This document shows positions 40,423 through 48,572 of a stretch of 64,000 nt of DNA, in pieces. The first letter of the stretch is position 1. Each line of letters starts with the position of its first letter. Made by a program: the position numbers and the translations under genes. The notes under the pieces were generated by a model. The model saw only the letters and a program-made list of their open reading frames with translations. It searched no databases and was not told the origin of the DNA. Source of the stretch: Amorphoplanes friuliensis DSM 7358 (GTDB lineage: Bacteria; Actinomycetota; Actinomycetes; Mycobacteriales; Micromonosporaceae); contig NC_022657.1 in the NCBI RefSeq assembly GCF_000494755.1, positions 124,001-188,000 on the forward strand. The letters run 5' to 3'.

Positions 40423-41574
40423 GTGACGCACGTGTCCGAGCGCAACAGTGCCGGATCCAGCGGTGCTGAAGGCGCCGACCACCAGCCGTGGTCGGCAGGT
40501 GCCGGCCGGAGCGGGCGCAAGCGCACGGTGACGTACGCGGACGCCGGCGTCTCGATCCACGCCGGTGAGCGCGCGGTCGAGCTGCTGAAGTCCAAGGTCA
40601 AGAAGACGACCCGCCCCGAGGTCATGGGTGACCTGGGTGGCTTCGCCGGTCTCTTCAAGCTCAACACCCAGAAGTACAAGAGCCCGATCCTCGCCTCGTC
40701 CACCGACGGCGTGGGCACCAAGCTGGTGATCGCCCAGCAGCTCGACATCCACGACACGATCGGTATCGACCTGGTCGCCATGGTCGTGGACGACCTCGTG
40801 GCCTGCGGCGCCGAGCCACTCTTCCTGCTCGACTACATCGCCTGTGGCGAGGTCGTGCCGGACAAGGTCGCCGAGATCGGCGCGGGCATCGCGGACGGCT
40901 GCCGCTATGCCGGTTGTGCCCTGCTGGGTGGCGAGACCGCCGAGCACCCGGGTGTGCTGCGCCCGGACGAGTACGACGTCTCCGCCACCGGCGTCGGTGT
41001 GGTCGAGGAGAGCGAGATCCTGGGCGCGCACCGGGTCGAGATCGGTGACGCGGTCATCGCGATGCGCTCGTCGGGTCTGCACTCCAACGGTTACTCGCTG
41101 GTGCGCCACGTGCTGCTGGGCGCCGGCCGGATGCGGCTCGACACGGTGATGGAGGACTTCGGCCGTCAGCGCACCCTCGGCGAGGAGCTGCTCACGCCGA
41201 CCAAGATCTACGCGAAGGACTGCCTCGGCCTGATCGAGGAGACCGACGTCCGCGCGTTCTCGCACGTCACCGGGGGTGGCATCCCGGGCAACCTGGTCCG
41301 GATCCTGCCGGAGCACGTCGACGCCGTCGTGGACCGCTCGTCGTGGCGCCCCCAGCCGATCTTCGATCTGATCCAGGCCAAGGGCCGCATCGAGGACGTC
41401 GAGATGGAGGCCACGTTCAACATGGGCGTGGGCATGTTCGCGATCGTCTCCTCGGACGACGCCGACCGGGCGATGGCCTATCTGACCGGCCGCGGCGTCG
41501 AGGCGTGGCAGGTCGGCGAGGTCATCGAGGGCACCGGCCAGGTCCAGATGGTCGGCCAGTACACCCGAGGCTGA
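40423..41574 (+). CDS. purM: phosphoribosylformylglycinamidine cyclo-ligase
   Basis: AIR synthetase, 383 residues, forming the imidazole ring with ATP. Motifs: TYADAGVSIHAGERAVEL, DGVGTKLVIAQQ, DLVAMVVDDLVACGAEPLFL, GGETAEHPGV, SSGLHSNGYSLVRH and HVTGGGIPGNLVRILP. GTG 40423 has AAGGGGAG close upstream. The N-terminal 34 residues before the conserved start are extra Gly/Ser-rich sequence, common in actinobacterial PurM. Ends at a strong terminator. Confidence 0.98.
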   Translation: MTHVSERNSAGSSGAEGADHQPWSAGAGRSGRKRTVTYADAGVSIHAGERAVELLKSKVKKTTRPEVMGDLGGFAGLFKLNTQKYKSPILASSTDGVGTKLVIAQQLDIHDTIGIDLVAMVVDDLVACGAEPLFLLDYIACGEVVPDKVAEIGAGIADGCRYAGCALLGGETAEHPGVLRPDEYDVSATGVGVVEESEILGAHRVEIGDAVIAMRSSGLHSNGYSLVRHVLLGAGRMRLDTVMEDFGRQRTLGEELLTPTKIYAKDCLGLIEETDVRAFSHVTGGGIPGNLVRILPEHVDAVVDRSSWRPQPIFDLIQAKGRIEDVEMEATFNMGVGMFAIVSSDDADRAMAYLTGRGVEAWQVGEVIEGTGQVQMVGQYTRG

Positions 41575-41602
41575 AGTTTTCTCGCGCTTGGTATGAAATG
41601 AT

Positions 41603-41641
41603 CCGCGTGTGTCGATACGTCGGCACACGCGGTTCCTTTTT
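41603..41641 (+). terminator. Rho-independent terminator after purM
   Basis: CCGCGTGTG (41603-41611) pairs with CACACGCGG (41624-41632), with an inner CGA/TCG pairing and a following T-rich tract. It isolates the downstream RiPP genes from the purine transcript and argues against a start for them at 41609. Confidence 0.92.
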
Positions 41642-41698
41642 GCGCCGGAAGGGTGGACGACGACGCTTAGCCTGACGACGGACGGGGGTGGACCAGCG

Positions 41699-42823
41699 GT
41701 GGCACAACCATGGAGTGGGATGCGGGGCATCTCGACGACTCCCACCTACGTCGTCATGCAGCCCACCACTCTCTGCAACCTCGACTGTTCCTACTGCTAC
41801 CTGCCGTTCCGTCAGGTGGACAGGAAGATGTCGGTCGAGGTCGCGCGGGCGGTCGCGGCGTCGGTGAACCCCTGGTCGCGTACGGGGAGATTTTCGGTCG
41901 TCTGGCACGGTGGCGAGCCGCTGGCCGCCGGGCGGGACCATTTTGCGGCCCTGCTCGAGCCCTTCGCGGACGATGTCGAGCACCACGTCCAGACCAACGC
42001 CACGCTGATCGACGACGCGTGGTGCAAGTTCTTCACCGAGCGGCAGATCCGGGTCAGCGTGAGCGTGGACGGCCCGGAGGCACGCAACGGTGACCGGGTC
42101 ACCCGTGGTGACAAGCCCGCTTATGCCCGGATCATGCGTGGCGTCGAAGCGCTCCACCGGCACGGGATCCCGTTCTCGGCGCTCTGCGTCGTGGGCAATC
42201 CGGAGCCGGGCCTGGCCACCGAGCTGTACGCCTACTTCCTCGAGCTGGGCTGTGACGTCCTCGGCATCAACGTCGAGGAGCTCGAGGGGGTCAACAAGCG
42301 TGACAACCGGCATCCGGCCGCGGAGGTGACCGCCTTCTGGGCCGAGCTGGTCGGTGCCTGGCGTCAGGACCCCCGGATCCACCTCCGGGAGGTCGAGTGG
42401 TCCCTCCGGTACGCCGCAGCGGTCCTCGACGGGACGGCCGACCAGGTGTTGCCGCGCCGGCTGGACCCGATTCCGACGGTGGCGGAGGACGGCTCGGTGG
42501 TGCTGCTGTCGCCGGAGCTGGCCGGCTTCCACGATCCCCGGTACGGCGACTTCTCCAGCGGTAACGTGCTGACGACCCCGCTCGGCGAGATCCTGGAGCG
42601 GGCCACGGAGACACCCTGGATCCGGGAGTTCCTGGACGGCGTGGAGGCCTGTCGCGCCCGGTGCCCCTATTTCGGCTTCTGCGGCGGCGCGCACGCGGCC
42701 AACCGCTACTTCGAGCAGGGCCGTTTCGACGTCACGGAGACGGACCACTGTCGTAACAGCAAGATTCGCCTACTGGAGGGAGTGCTGGACCATGCCCGAG
42801 ATCACGAGCCCACGGCTGTCTGA
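41699..42823 (+). CDS. amcB: radical SAM/SPASM peptide maturase, cyclophane-forming (AmcB-like)
   Basis: 374-residue radical SAM enzyme. The [4Fe-4S] SAM cluster motif is LCNLDCSYCYLP (C26, C30, C33). WHGGEPLAAG is the usual second motif. The C-terminus has a SPASM-like Cys set: CRARCPYFGFCGGAHAAN and a later TDHC. The gene overlaps a precursor-peptide gene by 32 bases. Together these match actinobacterial maturases that link aromatic side chains to the beta-carbon of a residue two positions on. GTG 41699 is preferred since ATG 41720 has a poor ribosome binding site and the upstream terminator excludes earlier starts. Substrate is taken to be the 42792-43016 peptide. Confidence 0.85.
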   Translation: MAQPWSGMRGISTTPTYVVMQPTTLCNLDCSYCYLPFRQVDRKMSVEVARAVAASVNPWSRTGRFSVVWHGGEPLAAGRDHFAALLEPFADDVEHHVQTNATLIDDAWCKFFTERQIRVSVSVDGPEARNGDRVTRGDKPAYARIMRGVEALHRHGIPFSALCVVGNPEPGLATELYAYFLELGCDVLGINVEELEGVNKRDNRHPAAEVTAFWAELVGAWRQDPRIHLREVEWSLRYAAAVLDGTADQVLPRRLDPIPTVAEDGSVVLLSPELAGFHDPRYGDFSSGNVLTTPLGEILERATETPWIREFLDGVEACRARCPYFGFCGGAHAANRYFEQGRFDVTETDHCRNSKIRLLEGVLDHARDHEPTAV

Positions 42824-43016
42824 CCGCGTGGAGACCGATCCCGTGACGGCACGGGTGCAGGAGACCCGGACCGGGCTGGCCGCGCTCCTCGAGGAGGCGG
42901 AGGAGGCCCGGCAGAGGCGCGCGGAGACCACGACGAAGGAAGGCTCGGCGGTTTGCGCCTGGAACCACTTCGAGAACATCCCGACGTTCTACAACTGGAA
43001 CAACCGTCCCCGCTGA
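42792..43016 (+). CDS. amcA: multiple-cyclophane RiPP precursor peptide (AmcA-like), 74 aa
   Basis: Precursor of the AmcB-like enzyme. Residues 1-50 look like a leader: an acidic helical stretch (GLAALLEEAEEARQRRAE) that could bind the maturase. The C-terminus is a short core, SAVCAWNHFENIPTF followed by YNWNNRPR, containing aromatic-x-Asn units F60-E-N62, F66-Y-N68 and W69-N-N71 and also W57-N-H59. These are the three-residue pattern used for cyclophane crosslinks. Codons match the neighbours. ATG 42792 overlaps the maturase gene, favouring coupled translation; GGAGG lies 12 bases upstream. Bioactivity unknown; no protease or exporter adjoins. Confidence 0.85.
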   Translation: MPEITSPRLSDRVETDPVTARVQETRTGLAALLEEAEEARQRRAETTTKEGSAVCAWNHFENIPTFYNWNNRPR

Positions 43017-43029
43017 GAATGCGGCTCAT

Positions 43030-43061
43030 GAAGCCCACGCGGTGCAGACCGCGTGGGCTTC
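43030..43061. terminator. terminator of the RiPP genes
   Basis: GAAGCCCACGCGG pairs perfectly with CCGCGTGGGCTTC around TGCAGA. Ends the amcBA transcript 13 bases after the precursor stop. Confidence 0.88.
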
Positions 43062-43101
43062 AATCGCGTCGGAATAACTGCGGAAAGACCACGACACACT
43101 G

Positions 43102-43125
43102 GAGCACGCGGTAAGCCGCGTGCTC
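43102..43125 (-). terminator. hairpin past the DUF3073 gene
   Basis: GAGCACGCGG pairs with CCGCGTGCTC around TAAG, located just past the stop of the minus-strand DUF3073 gene. Confidence 0.7.
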
Positions 43126-43138
43126 TGTGCGATACGGG

Positions 43139-43357
43139 TCAGCGCCTTGTCGGCGACCAGGGATCCTGGTCGTCGTCCGCATCGTCCTCGTCATCATCGT
43201 CGACGAGCTGATCATTGTCGTCGTCGAAATGATGGTCGGACTTACCACCGGCACCCGCCAGTTCGCGCTGCAAGGCGGTGAGGTCGGTGTTCGGGGAGTG
43301 GTACTTCAACTCCCGGGCCACCTTCGTCTGCTTGGCCTTAGCACGGCCGCGCCCCAT
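43139..43357 (-). CDS. DUF3073 domain-containing protein
   Basis: 72-residue actinobacterial protein: a basic N-terminus MGRGRAKAKQTKVARELKYH, then TDLTALQREL, and a very acidic C-terminus of Asp runs (DDDDEDDADDDQ). ATG 43357 is the family start, with GAGGGGG 8 bases upstream. Lies between purM and vdh in Streptomyces too. Function unknown; the charge split suggests nucleic-acid or protein binding. Confidence 0.88.
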   Translation of the reverse strand: MGRGRAKAKQTKVARELKYHSPNTDLTALQRELAGAGGKSDHHFDDDNDQLVDDDDEDDADDDQDPWSPTRR

Positions 43358-43480
43358 GGCTCGACCCCCTCGCACAGAATTCGGGGCAGCCCGAAGGCGG
43401 GCCCCGATGACGTCAGGCATCTCTCGTGGGTCTTACGGTACATGGACGACGCCTGCTTCGGCACCTCGGGTTGCGTGTAC

Positions 43481-43526
43481 CACCATCGCGCGTCGTCGCT
43501 TGTCACGGACCCGACGCGCGATGGTG
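43481..43526. repeat. long inverted repeat between DUF3073 and vdh genes
   Basis: CACCATCGCGCGTCG (43481-43495) and CGACGCGCGATGGTG (43512-43526) are perfect complements, extended by TGTA/TACA with one bulged base. It is 22 bases past the vdh stop, so it is probably the vdh terminator; no T run follows on the minus strand. Confidence 0.8.
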
Positions 43527-43547
43527 TACAAAACAGCGCAACCTTGC

Positions 43548-44630
43548 TCAACCGAGGAAGATGCTCCGGAGCCGGCCGACCTCCGCCATACGACGTTCGG
43601 CGAGGCGGTCGGCGGCGACCGCCGGCGGCACGCCTTCGTCGTCGGCGAGACGCAGGATCTGACCGGTGGTGTCGAAGATCCGGGTCGCCCGCAGTTTGGC
43701 CCGCTCGAAGTTGAAGCCTTCGATCTCGTCGGCCACCTGGATCACACCACCGGCGTTCACCACGTAGTCGGGCGTGTAGAGGATGCCGCGCTCCTCGAGG
43801 AGCTTCTCGATGCCGGGGTGGGCCAGCTGGTTGTTGGCGCCGCCGGTGACGACCTTGGCCCGCAAAGCGGGCACCGTGTCGTCGTCCAGCGCACCGCCGA
43901 GCGCGCAGGGCGCGTACACGTCGATGTCGCTGGTGATCAGGGTCTGGGTGTCGGCCACGAGGTCGATCTGCGGGTAGGTGGTGCGGGCCCACTCGAGCGC
44001 GGCCTCGTTGACGTCGGTGGCGACCACGGAGGCGCCGTCCTCGATCAGGTGACCCGCCAGATATTTGCCGACCTTGCCCAGCCCGGCGACACCGACGCGG
44101 CGTCCGGCCAGGGTGGGGCTGCCCCAGGTGTGCTCGGCGGCGGCGCGCATGCCCTGGAAGACGCCCCACGCGGTGAGGATCGAGGAGTCACCGGCACCGC
44201 CGTGCTCCAGGCTGCGGCCGGTCACGTAGCGGGTCTCACGGGCGATGACGTCCATGTCCGGCACGTAGGTGCCGACGTCACAGGCGGTGTAGTAGCGGCC
44301 GTTGAGCGATTCCACGAAGCGGCCGTATGCCCTGAGCAGCGCCTCGGACTTCACCTGGCCCGGGTCACCCCAGATGACGGCCTTGCCACCGCCGAGGTCG
44401 AGGCCGGCCAGCGCGTTCTTGTACGCCATACCCCGCGAGAGGTTCAGCACGTCGGTGAGCGCCGCCTCCTCGCTCTCGTACGGGTAGAACCGGGTGCCGC
44501 CCAGCGCGGGCCCGAGGGCCGTGGAGTAGATGCCGATGATCGCCTTCAGGCCGGTGTGCCGGTCCTGGCAGAAGACGACCTGCTCGTGCCCGGCGGCATC
44601 GGTGCCGTCGCTGCTTACGAACACGCCCAT
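43548..44630 (-). CDS. vdh: Glu/Leu/Phe/Val dehydrogenase (valine/leucine dehydrogenase)
   Basis: NAD-dependent oxidative deaminase of branched-chain amino acids, 360 residues, cytoplasmic. The N-terminal domain holds [10 protein letters not shown], then [23 protein letters not shown] with the two active-site lysines; the Rossmann domain has [17 protein letters not shown], then [10 protein letters not shown] and [20 protein letters not shown] lies upstream of ATG 44630. In Streptomyces the orthologous vdh lies between DUF3073 and bldC-side genes, as here. Supplies acyl-CoA precursors and nitrogen from valine. Confidence 0.95.
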   Translation of the reverse strand: MGVFVSSDGTDAAGHEQVVFCQDRHTGLKAIIGIYSTALGPALGGTRFYPYESEEAALTDVLNLSRGMAYKNALAGLDLGGGKAVIWGDPGQVKSEALLRAYGRFVESLNGRYYTACDVGTYVPDMDVIARETRYVTGRSLEHGGAGDSSILTAWGVFQGMRAAAEHTWGSPTLAGRRVGVAGLGKVGKYLAGHLIEDGASVVATDVNEAALEWARTTYPQIDLVADTQTLITSDIDVYAPCALGGALDDDTVPALRAKVVTGGANNQLAHPGIEKLLEERGILYTPDYVVNAGGVIQVADEIEGFNFERAKLRATRIFDTTGQILRLADDEGVPPAVAADRLAERRMAEVGRLRSIFLG

Positions 44631-44792
44631 GACTGCTCTCTCCTACAGGTGTGAGGTTGCCGCCCTCGTGGGGCCTGGCTGCCTGCTCCGGCGGGGTGTG
44701 CCGGTCAGGAGCGAGCCTAGTCGCGAATCGGACGCCCTGATTGGCTCCGTGCCACAAGTCAATCGGGGGCGATTTCGTGAAAGGATCGCGCC

Positions 44793-45632
44793 GTGCCGTC
44801 ACTGTTCGCGTCGTACCTGCGGGTTTACGAACCGCTGACCGCCTTCGACCGGGACCGTCAGATTTTCTGGCGCCGGTATGCGCGGGAGGGCCGGGCGCTG
44901 GGCCCCGTCGAGGGGCCGGTTCGTCAGCGCACAGCCGTGCTGGAGGCGCTGGGCGCGGGCTGGACCCGTCTGCCCGATCTCCCCGACGAGGCCTACGTCA
45001 TGGAGTGGGCCGACACGCTGCTGGTCTGCCCCTGGAACCTTCGCCTTCGGGTCGCCGAGGCCGCCCTGAACGCCCGCGACGGTGTGCCCAGCGTGCTCGC
45101 CGACGCCTTTGTGCCTCCGGTCCTGGCCGGCCAGGCCAAGGCGATCGTCGAGGACTGGCGCAGCGGGGCCAAGGTGCTCGAGCACGGGGTGCCGCGGGTG
45201 CACGAGCAGATCGCGACCTGGGGTGTGCCGCTGCGCTGGTTCGTTTTTGTCGACCTGGACGAGCGCGAGATCAACCTGGCCGACGGCAAGCGCACGCTGC
45301 GCTACCGCACGGAGATCTCGAAGGCCCGGCGCCGGGCGCACCGGGCCGTGTCGGTGCTGCGCAAGTCGCTGGGCGACGCTCCGATCACCGAGGCCGTCGA
45401 GGAGGGCACCCGGTGGCTGGAGGAGTTCCACCCGCGGTCGATCGTCGAGCTGGACTACGGCGGCCTGACCGGCCTGCTCGATGCCGAGGCCCTGTCGGAG
45501 GACGATTCACCCGGACTGGTGGCCGCGGGACTTTCCGCCCTCTCCCGGGGTGACGCCGACGCCGCCACGGAGGCCTACGAGAAGCTCGTCGCGCGGTGGC
45601 GCGCGGTCCAGTTGCTCGAACGCTGCAACTGA
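44793..45632 (+). CDS. conserved hypothetical protein upstream of bldC
   Basis: 279-residue soluble protein with start GTG 44793, AAAGGA 8 bases upstream, and sequence MPSLFASYLRVYEPLTAFDRD. Contains WRRYAREGRALG, MEWADTLLVCPWNLRLRVAE and WFVFVDLDEREI; no membrane segments. Conserved at this place next to bldC in Streptomyces as I recall. No catalytic motif recognised. Confidence 0.85.
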   Translation: MPSLFASYLRVYEPLTAFDRDRQIFWRRYAREGRALGPVEGPVRQRTAVLEALGAGWTRLPDLPDEAYVMEWADTLLVCPWNLRLRVAEAALNARDGVPSVLADAFVPPVLAGQAKAIVEDWRSGAKVLEHGVPRVHEQIATWGVPLRWFVFVDLDEREINLADGKRTLRYRTEISKARRRAHRAVSVLRKSLGDAPITEAVEEGTRWLEEFHPRSIVELDYGGLTGLLDAEALSEDDSPGLVAAGLSALSRGDADAATEAYEKLVARWRAVQLLERCN

Positions 45633-45934
45633 TCGACGTTTGTAACGCTCTGACCTGGGAAAATGGGACGAACGGGCACGGAACGCTGCCCCGGAAAGCG
45701 CTTTCTAGGCGAACACTCTTCGTGATCGCCGACCCGCGAAGCGTGATAATCGGTCCAAACAAGACACTTTCTGGCGTAGAAAACAGGTATTAATCGGGCA
45801 TGCTTCAACCGTCTATCTAGGGACGTTCGGCCGTTCGGCCCATGTCGGACATCGGGGACTAGCCGGACCATGAGAGACGCACCGGCCGGCGGGACCCCGG
45901 CCGATGTCTTTAGGTACCTGTGGAGGAGTGACCG
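45633..45934. promoter_or_regulatory. upstream region of bldC
   Basis: About 300 bases with AT-richer patches (around 45745-45800) and a perfect 12-bp palindrome GAAAGCGCTTTC at 45694-45705. The GTTCGGCC motif appears twice in a row near 45824. GGAGGAG serves bldC. Probably the bldC promoter; no sigma-factor consensus could be fixed. Confidence 0.5.
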
Positions 45935-46144
45935 ATGGCATCGCGTACGCATGATCCTGAGCCGCTACTCACGCCGGCCGAGGTGGCGTCGATGTTCCGT
46001 GTCGACCCGAAAACCGTCACCCGGTGGGCCAAGGCGGGCAAGCTCAGTGCAATTCGCACCCTGGGCGGGCACCGTCGCTACCGTGAGTCGGAGGTTCGCG
46101 CCCTGCTGCAGGGGCAGATTCCCACGCAGCGCCAGGGCGACTGA
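45935..46144 (+). CDS. bldC: BldC, MerR-like developmental regulator
   Basis: 69-residue DNA-binding protein, the length of Streptomyces BldC, with a single winged-helix MerR-type domain: LLTPAEVASMFRVDPKTVTR, WAKAGKLSAIRTLGGHRRYR and EVRALLQ. It lacks a dimerisation/effector domain; BldC binds cooperatively to direct repeats and holds vegetative growth before development. GGAGGAG precedes ATG 45935. Followed by a terminator. Confidence 0.96.
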   Translation: MASRTHDPEPLLTPAEVASMFRVDPKTVTRWAKAGKLSAIRTLGGHRRYRESEVRALLQGQIPTQRQGD

Positions 46145-46172
46145 ACGAACCGCAGTCGACCGAGAGATCGAT

Positions 46173-46209
46173 AAAGGGGCGAATGCCGCAGGGCAGTCGC
46201 CCCTTCTTC
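46173..46209. terminator. terminator after bldC
   Basis: AAGGGGCGA pairs with TCGCCCCTT, ending in TTCTTC. It lies between bldC and the convergent PPOX gene. Confidence 0.85.
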
Positions 46210-46222
46210 GATCTTCAGGACA

Positions 46223-46594
46223 TCAGGAAACCAGAACGGCGACCGTGCCGTCGACGCCCCGGCGCAGACGGCTGCCCAGCATGGTGAGCCGGCCCATCAG
46301 GCCGTACTTCCGCTGAAGCGTGGCGCCGATCCGGCGGCGGTCGGCACCGTCGCCGATCCGGGCCGTCGCCTCGACGGCCTCGCCTTTGACGTTGCCGCGC
46401 ACGTCGCACGGCGCCAGGGTGACCCGTCCGCTGTTGCGGATGCGCTTGACCTTGCCGGTGTCGGCGGGCGTCCAGAACGCCACGCCCGTGCCGTCCGGGA
46501 CCACCCAGAGCGGCGTCGCCACCGCCCGGCCGTCGCGCCGGAACGTGGTCAGCAGGACGTACTTCTCGGAACCCAGTTGCTCCAGCGTCGGCAT
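46223..46594 (-). CDS. PPOX-class F420/FMN-binding protein
   Basis: 123-residue split-beta-barrel protein. Recognisable are YVLLTTFRRDGRAVATPLWVV, GVAFWTPADTGKVKRIRNSG and VTLAPCDVRGNVKG, typical of actinobacterial F420-dependent oxidoreductases/PPOX family. ATG 46594 lies 12 bases from the divergent methyltransferase. Cofactor F420 versus FMN cannot be settled by eye. Confidence 0.85.
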   Translation of the reverse strand: MPTLEQLGSEKYVLLTTFRRDGRAVATPLWVVPDGTGVAFWTPADTGKVKRIRNSGRVTLAPCDVRGNVKGEAVEATARIGDGADRRRIGATLQRKYGLMGRLTMLGSRLRRGVDGTVAVLVS

Positions 46595-46606
46595 GGGCCA
46601 AGAGTA

Positions 46607-47389
46607 ATGACAATGGATGAGCCACCGCTCGGAGACGTCTTCGGTGACCTGGTGCGCGACGCGTACGCCGTGCGTACGGGGATCGGGCCACGGCCGCTGG
46701 CCGGTGGGCGGGTGCCCCGGCCGGTCATCGAGATCATCGAACGCGACGACGGGCTGATCAACGGCGCGCCCGCCGACCACTACCTCGCCGAGCCGGACGA
46801 GTGGCAGCCGCACGACCATCGGGCCCTGCGGCTGGTGCGGGGCGCGGTGCTCGACATCGGTGCCGGCGCCGGGCGTACGGCCCTGGAGCTTCAGAAGCGC
46901 GGCATGGCGGTCACCGGGCTGGACACCTCGGCCGGCGCCATCGAGGTCGCGCGCAAACGGGGGCTGCGGGACACCGTGCTCAACACCGTCGACGCGTACG
47001 CCCGCTCGACCGCCCGCTACGACACGTTCCTGCTGCTCGGCAACAACCTCGGGCTGATCGAGGGGCCGGAACGCGCACCGGCATTCCTGGCGGCGCTCGC
47101 AGAGCTGGCCCGTCCGGGCGCCCGGATCATCGCGCAGGGCACCGACCCGTACGGCACGACGGACCCCGTCCACGTGGCCTATCACCAGCGCAACCGGGAC
47201 CGGGGGCGGCTCGGCGGGCAGCTGCGGTTGCGGCTGCGCTACCGGCTGCTGGCGACCGACTGGTTCGACTACCTCAACTGCTCGGTCGACGAGCTGGAGC
47301 AACTGCTCGCGGGCTCCCCGTGGCGGTTGAATTCCGTCGACACCGCCGACCGGCCTTACTACCTTGCGGTCATGGAGCTGAGGACATGA
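46607..47389 (+). CDS. class I SAM-dependent methyltransferase
   Basis: 260-residue enzyme with motif I VLDIGAGAGRTALELQ, acidic residue GLDTSAGAIEVARKRG, and FLLLGNNLGLIEGPE as motif II region. Substrate unknown. ATG 46607 is preferred, ATG 46613 possible. Its stop overlaps the start of kptA (ATGA), so the two are cotranslated, which makes an RNA- or nucleotide-linked role conceivable but unproven. Confidence 0.85.
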   Translation: MTMDEPPLGDVFGDLVRDAYAVRTGIGPRPLAGGRVPRPVIEIIERDDGLINGAPADHYLAEPDEWQPHDHRALRLVRGAVLDIGAGAGRTALELQKRGMAVTGLDTSAGAIEVARKRGLRDTVLNTVDAYARSTARYDTFLLLGNNLGLIEGPERAPAFLAALAELARPGARIIAQGTDPYGTTDPVHVAYHQRNRDRGRLGGQLRLRLRYRLLATDWFDYLNCSVDELEQLLAGSPWRLNSVDTADRPYYLAVMELRT

Positions 47390-47946
47390 CCGCCCTGACC
47401 CGGGAGCAGGTCCGGCTCAGCAAGCGGCTGTCGCTCGTGCTGCGTCACCGGCCCGAGACCGCCGGCCTCACCCTCGACCCGAACGGCTGGGTGCCGGTCG
47501 CCGAGCTGCTCGCCGCGCTGAAGATCTCCCGCGCCGACCTCGACGCCGTGGTCGCCGGCAACGACAAGTCCCGCTTTGCCGTCGCACCGGGCGCCGACGG
47601 TGCCGATCGGATCCGTGCGAGCCAGGGCCACTCCCGGCGGGTGAACGTCGACCTCGAGCTGGCCGCGGTCGAGCCGCCGCCGGTCCTCTTCCACGGAACG
47701 CCCCGGGCGAACCTCGCCTCGATCAGGAAAGAGGGCCTGCGGCCGCGGAGCCGCAACCACGTCCACCTGTCGCCCGACGTCCCGACGGCCCTGGTCGTCG
47801 GTCGCCGCCGCTCCACGGACGTGGTCGTCCTCGAGGTCAGGGCGGGGGCGATGGCCGGGTCCGGTCACGTCTTCCACCGCAGCGAGAACGGTGTCTGGCT
47901 CACCGCGACGGTGCCTCCGGAGTTCCTGCGCGAACGTTCGGAGTAA
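47386..47946 (+). CDS. kptA: RNA 2'-phosphotransferase (Tpt1/KptA)
   Basis: 186-residue enzyme that removes an internal RNA 2'-phosphate with NAD+, giving ADP-ribose 1'',2''-cyclic phosphate. Family blocks are LSKRLSLVLRHRPETAGL (catalytic Arg-His), GWVPVAELL, the NAD-site VLFHGTPRANLASIRKEGL and VHLSPDVPTALVVGRRR. Length matches the family. Bacteria lack the classical Trl1 splicing pathway, so the natural substrate is open; two RNA-ligating systems are encoded in this window. Confidence 0.95.
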   Translation: MTALTREQVRLSKRLSLVLRHRPETAGLTLDPNGWVPVAELLAALKISRADLDAVVAGNDKSRFAVAPGADGADRIRASQGHSRRVNVDLELAAVEPPPVLFHGTPRANLASIRKEGLRPRSRNHVHLSPDVPTALVVGRRRSTDVVVLEVRAGAMAGSGHVFHRSENGVWLTATVPPEFLRERSE

Positions 47947-48002
47947 ACGGACAAAACGTTCTATGCCGAGAGACCTCGCGTACCGCCCGTTAGCGTATTG
48001 GG

Positions 48003-48572
48003 ATGGGGTGGGTCACGCGGCGTCAGCTGACCAACCTCCTCGGTGCGCTCAGCCTCGTCGCGGCGCTCGCCGGCATCGCCGTCGGACTGCCCGCATTGGA
48101 CCGCCGGTTGCCCTCCGACCGCCCCGTTGCGACCGACCGCCCGTACGTGATCGGTGCCGGTGTGACCGTCGTCCCACCGCCCGGATCGCGCATCGACGTC
48201 ACCGAGACCAGACCGACCGACGACTCGGGAACGGTCCTGTTCCGGCTCGGGCCGGTCCGCTACCTGATCACGGTGCGGCCGTTCGACGGTGACCTCGCCG
48301 CGGCCGCGGTCGGTCTCCGCCAGCGGATCACGGGTACGTCCGGCTATCAGGTCACCGGCACCGAGCTGACCGTCGCCACCGGCACGGGTCTGGCCGGTCT
48401 GCAGGGCGGTTACACGGCGCCGGGCCGTGGCGGCCGCTACGCCGTGTTCGTCGCCGACGGCCACACCATCGAGGTAACCGTCAGCGGCGCCGACCTCGAC
48501 CTCGGCCGGACCCTGCCCGCGATCGACGCGAGCACCAGGACCCTGCGATACGACCCGGAGGCGACCTCGTGA
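48003..48572 (+). CDS. membrane-anchored hypothetical protein
   Basis: 189 residues with an N-terminal membrane anchor (LTNLLGALSLVAALAGIAVG) and an external beta-rich region, such as VLFRLGPVRYLITVRPF and GRYAVFVADGHTIEVTV. Overlaps the PrsW-type gene (GTGA), so the two probably act together at the membrane. Function unknown. Confidence 0.8.
   Translation: MGWVTRRQLTNLLGALSLVAALAGIAVGLPALDRRLPSDRPVATDRPYVIGAGVTVVPPPGSRIDVTETRPTDDSGTVLFRLGPVRYLITVRPFDGDLAAAAVGLRQRITGTSGYQVTGTELTVATGTGLAGLQGGYTAPGRGGRYAVFVADGHTIEVTVSGADLDLGRTLPAIDASTRTLRYDPEATS

Noticed and set aside
41609..41698. Longer N-terminus for the radical SAM protein
   Set aside because: The start would lie inside the purM terminator hairpin and the added residues are not protein-like.
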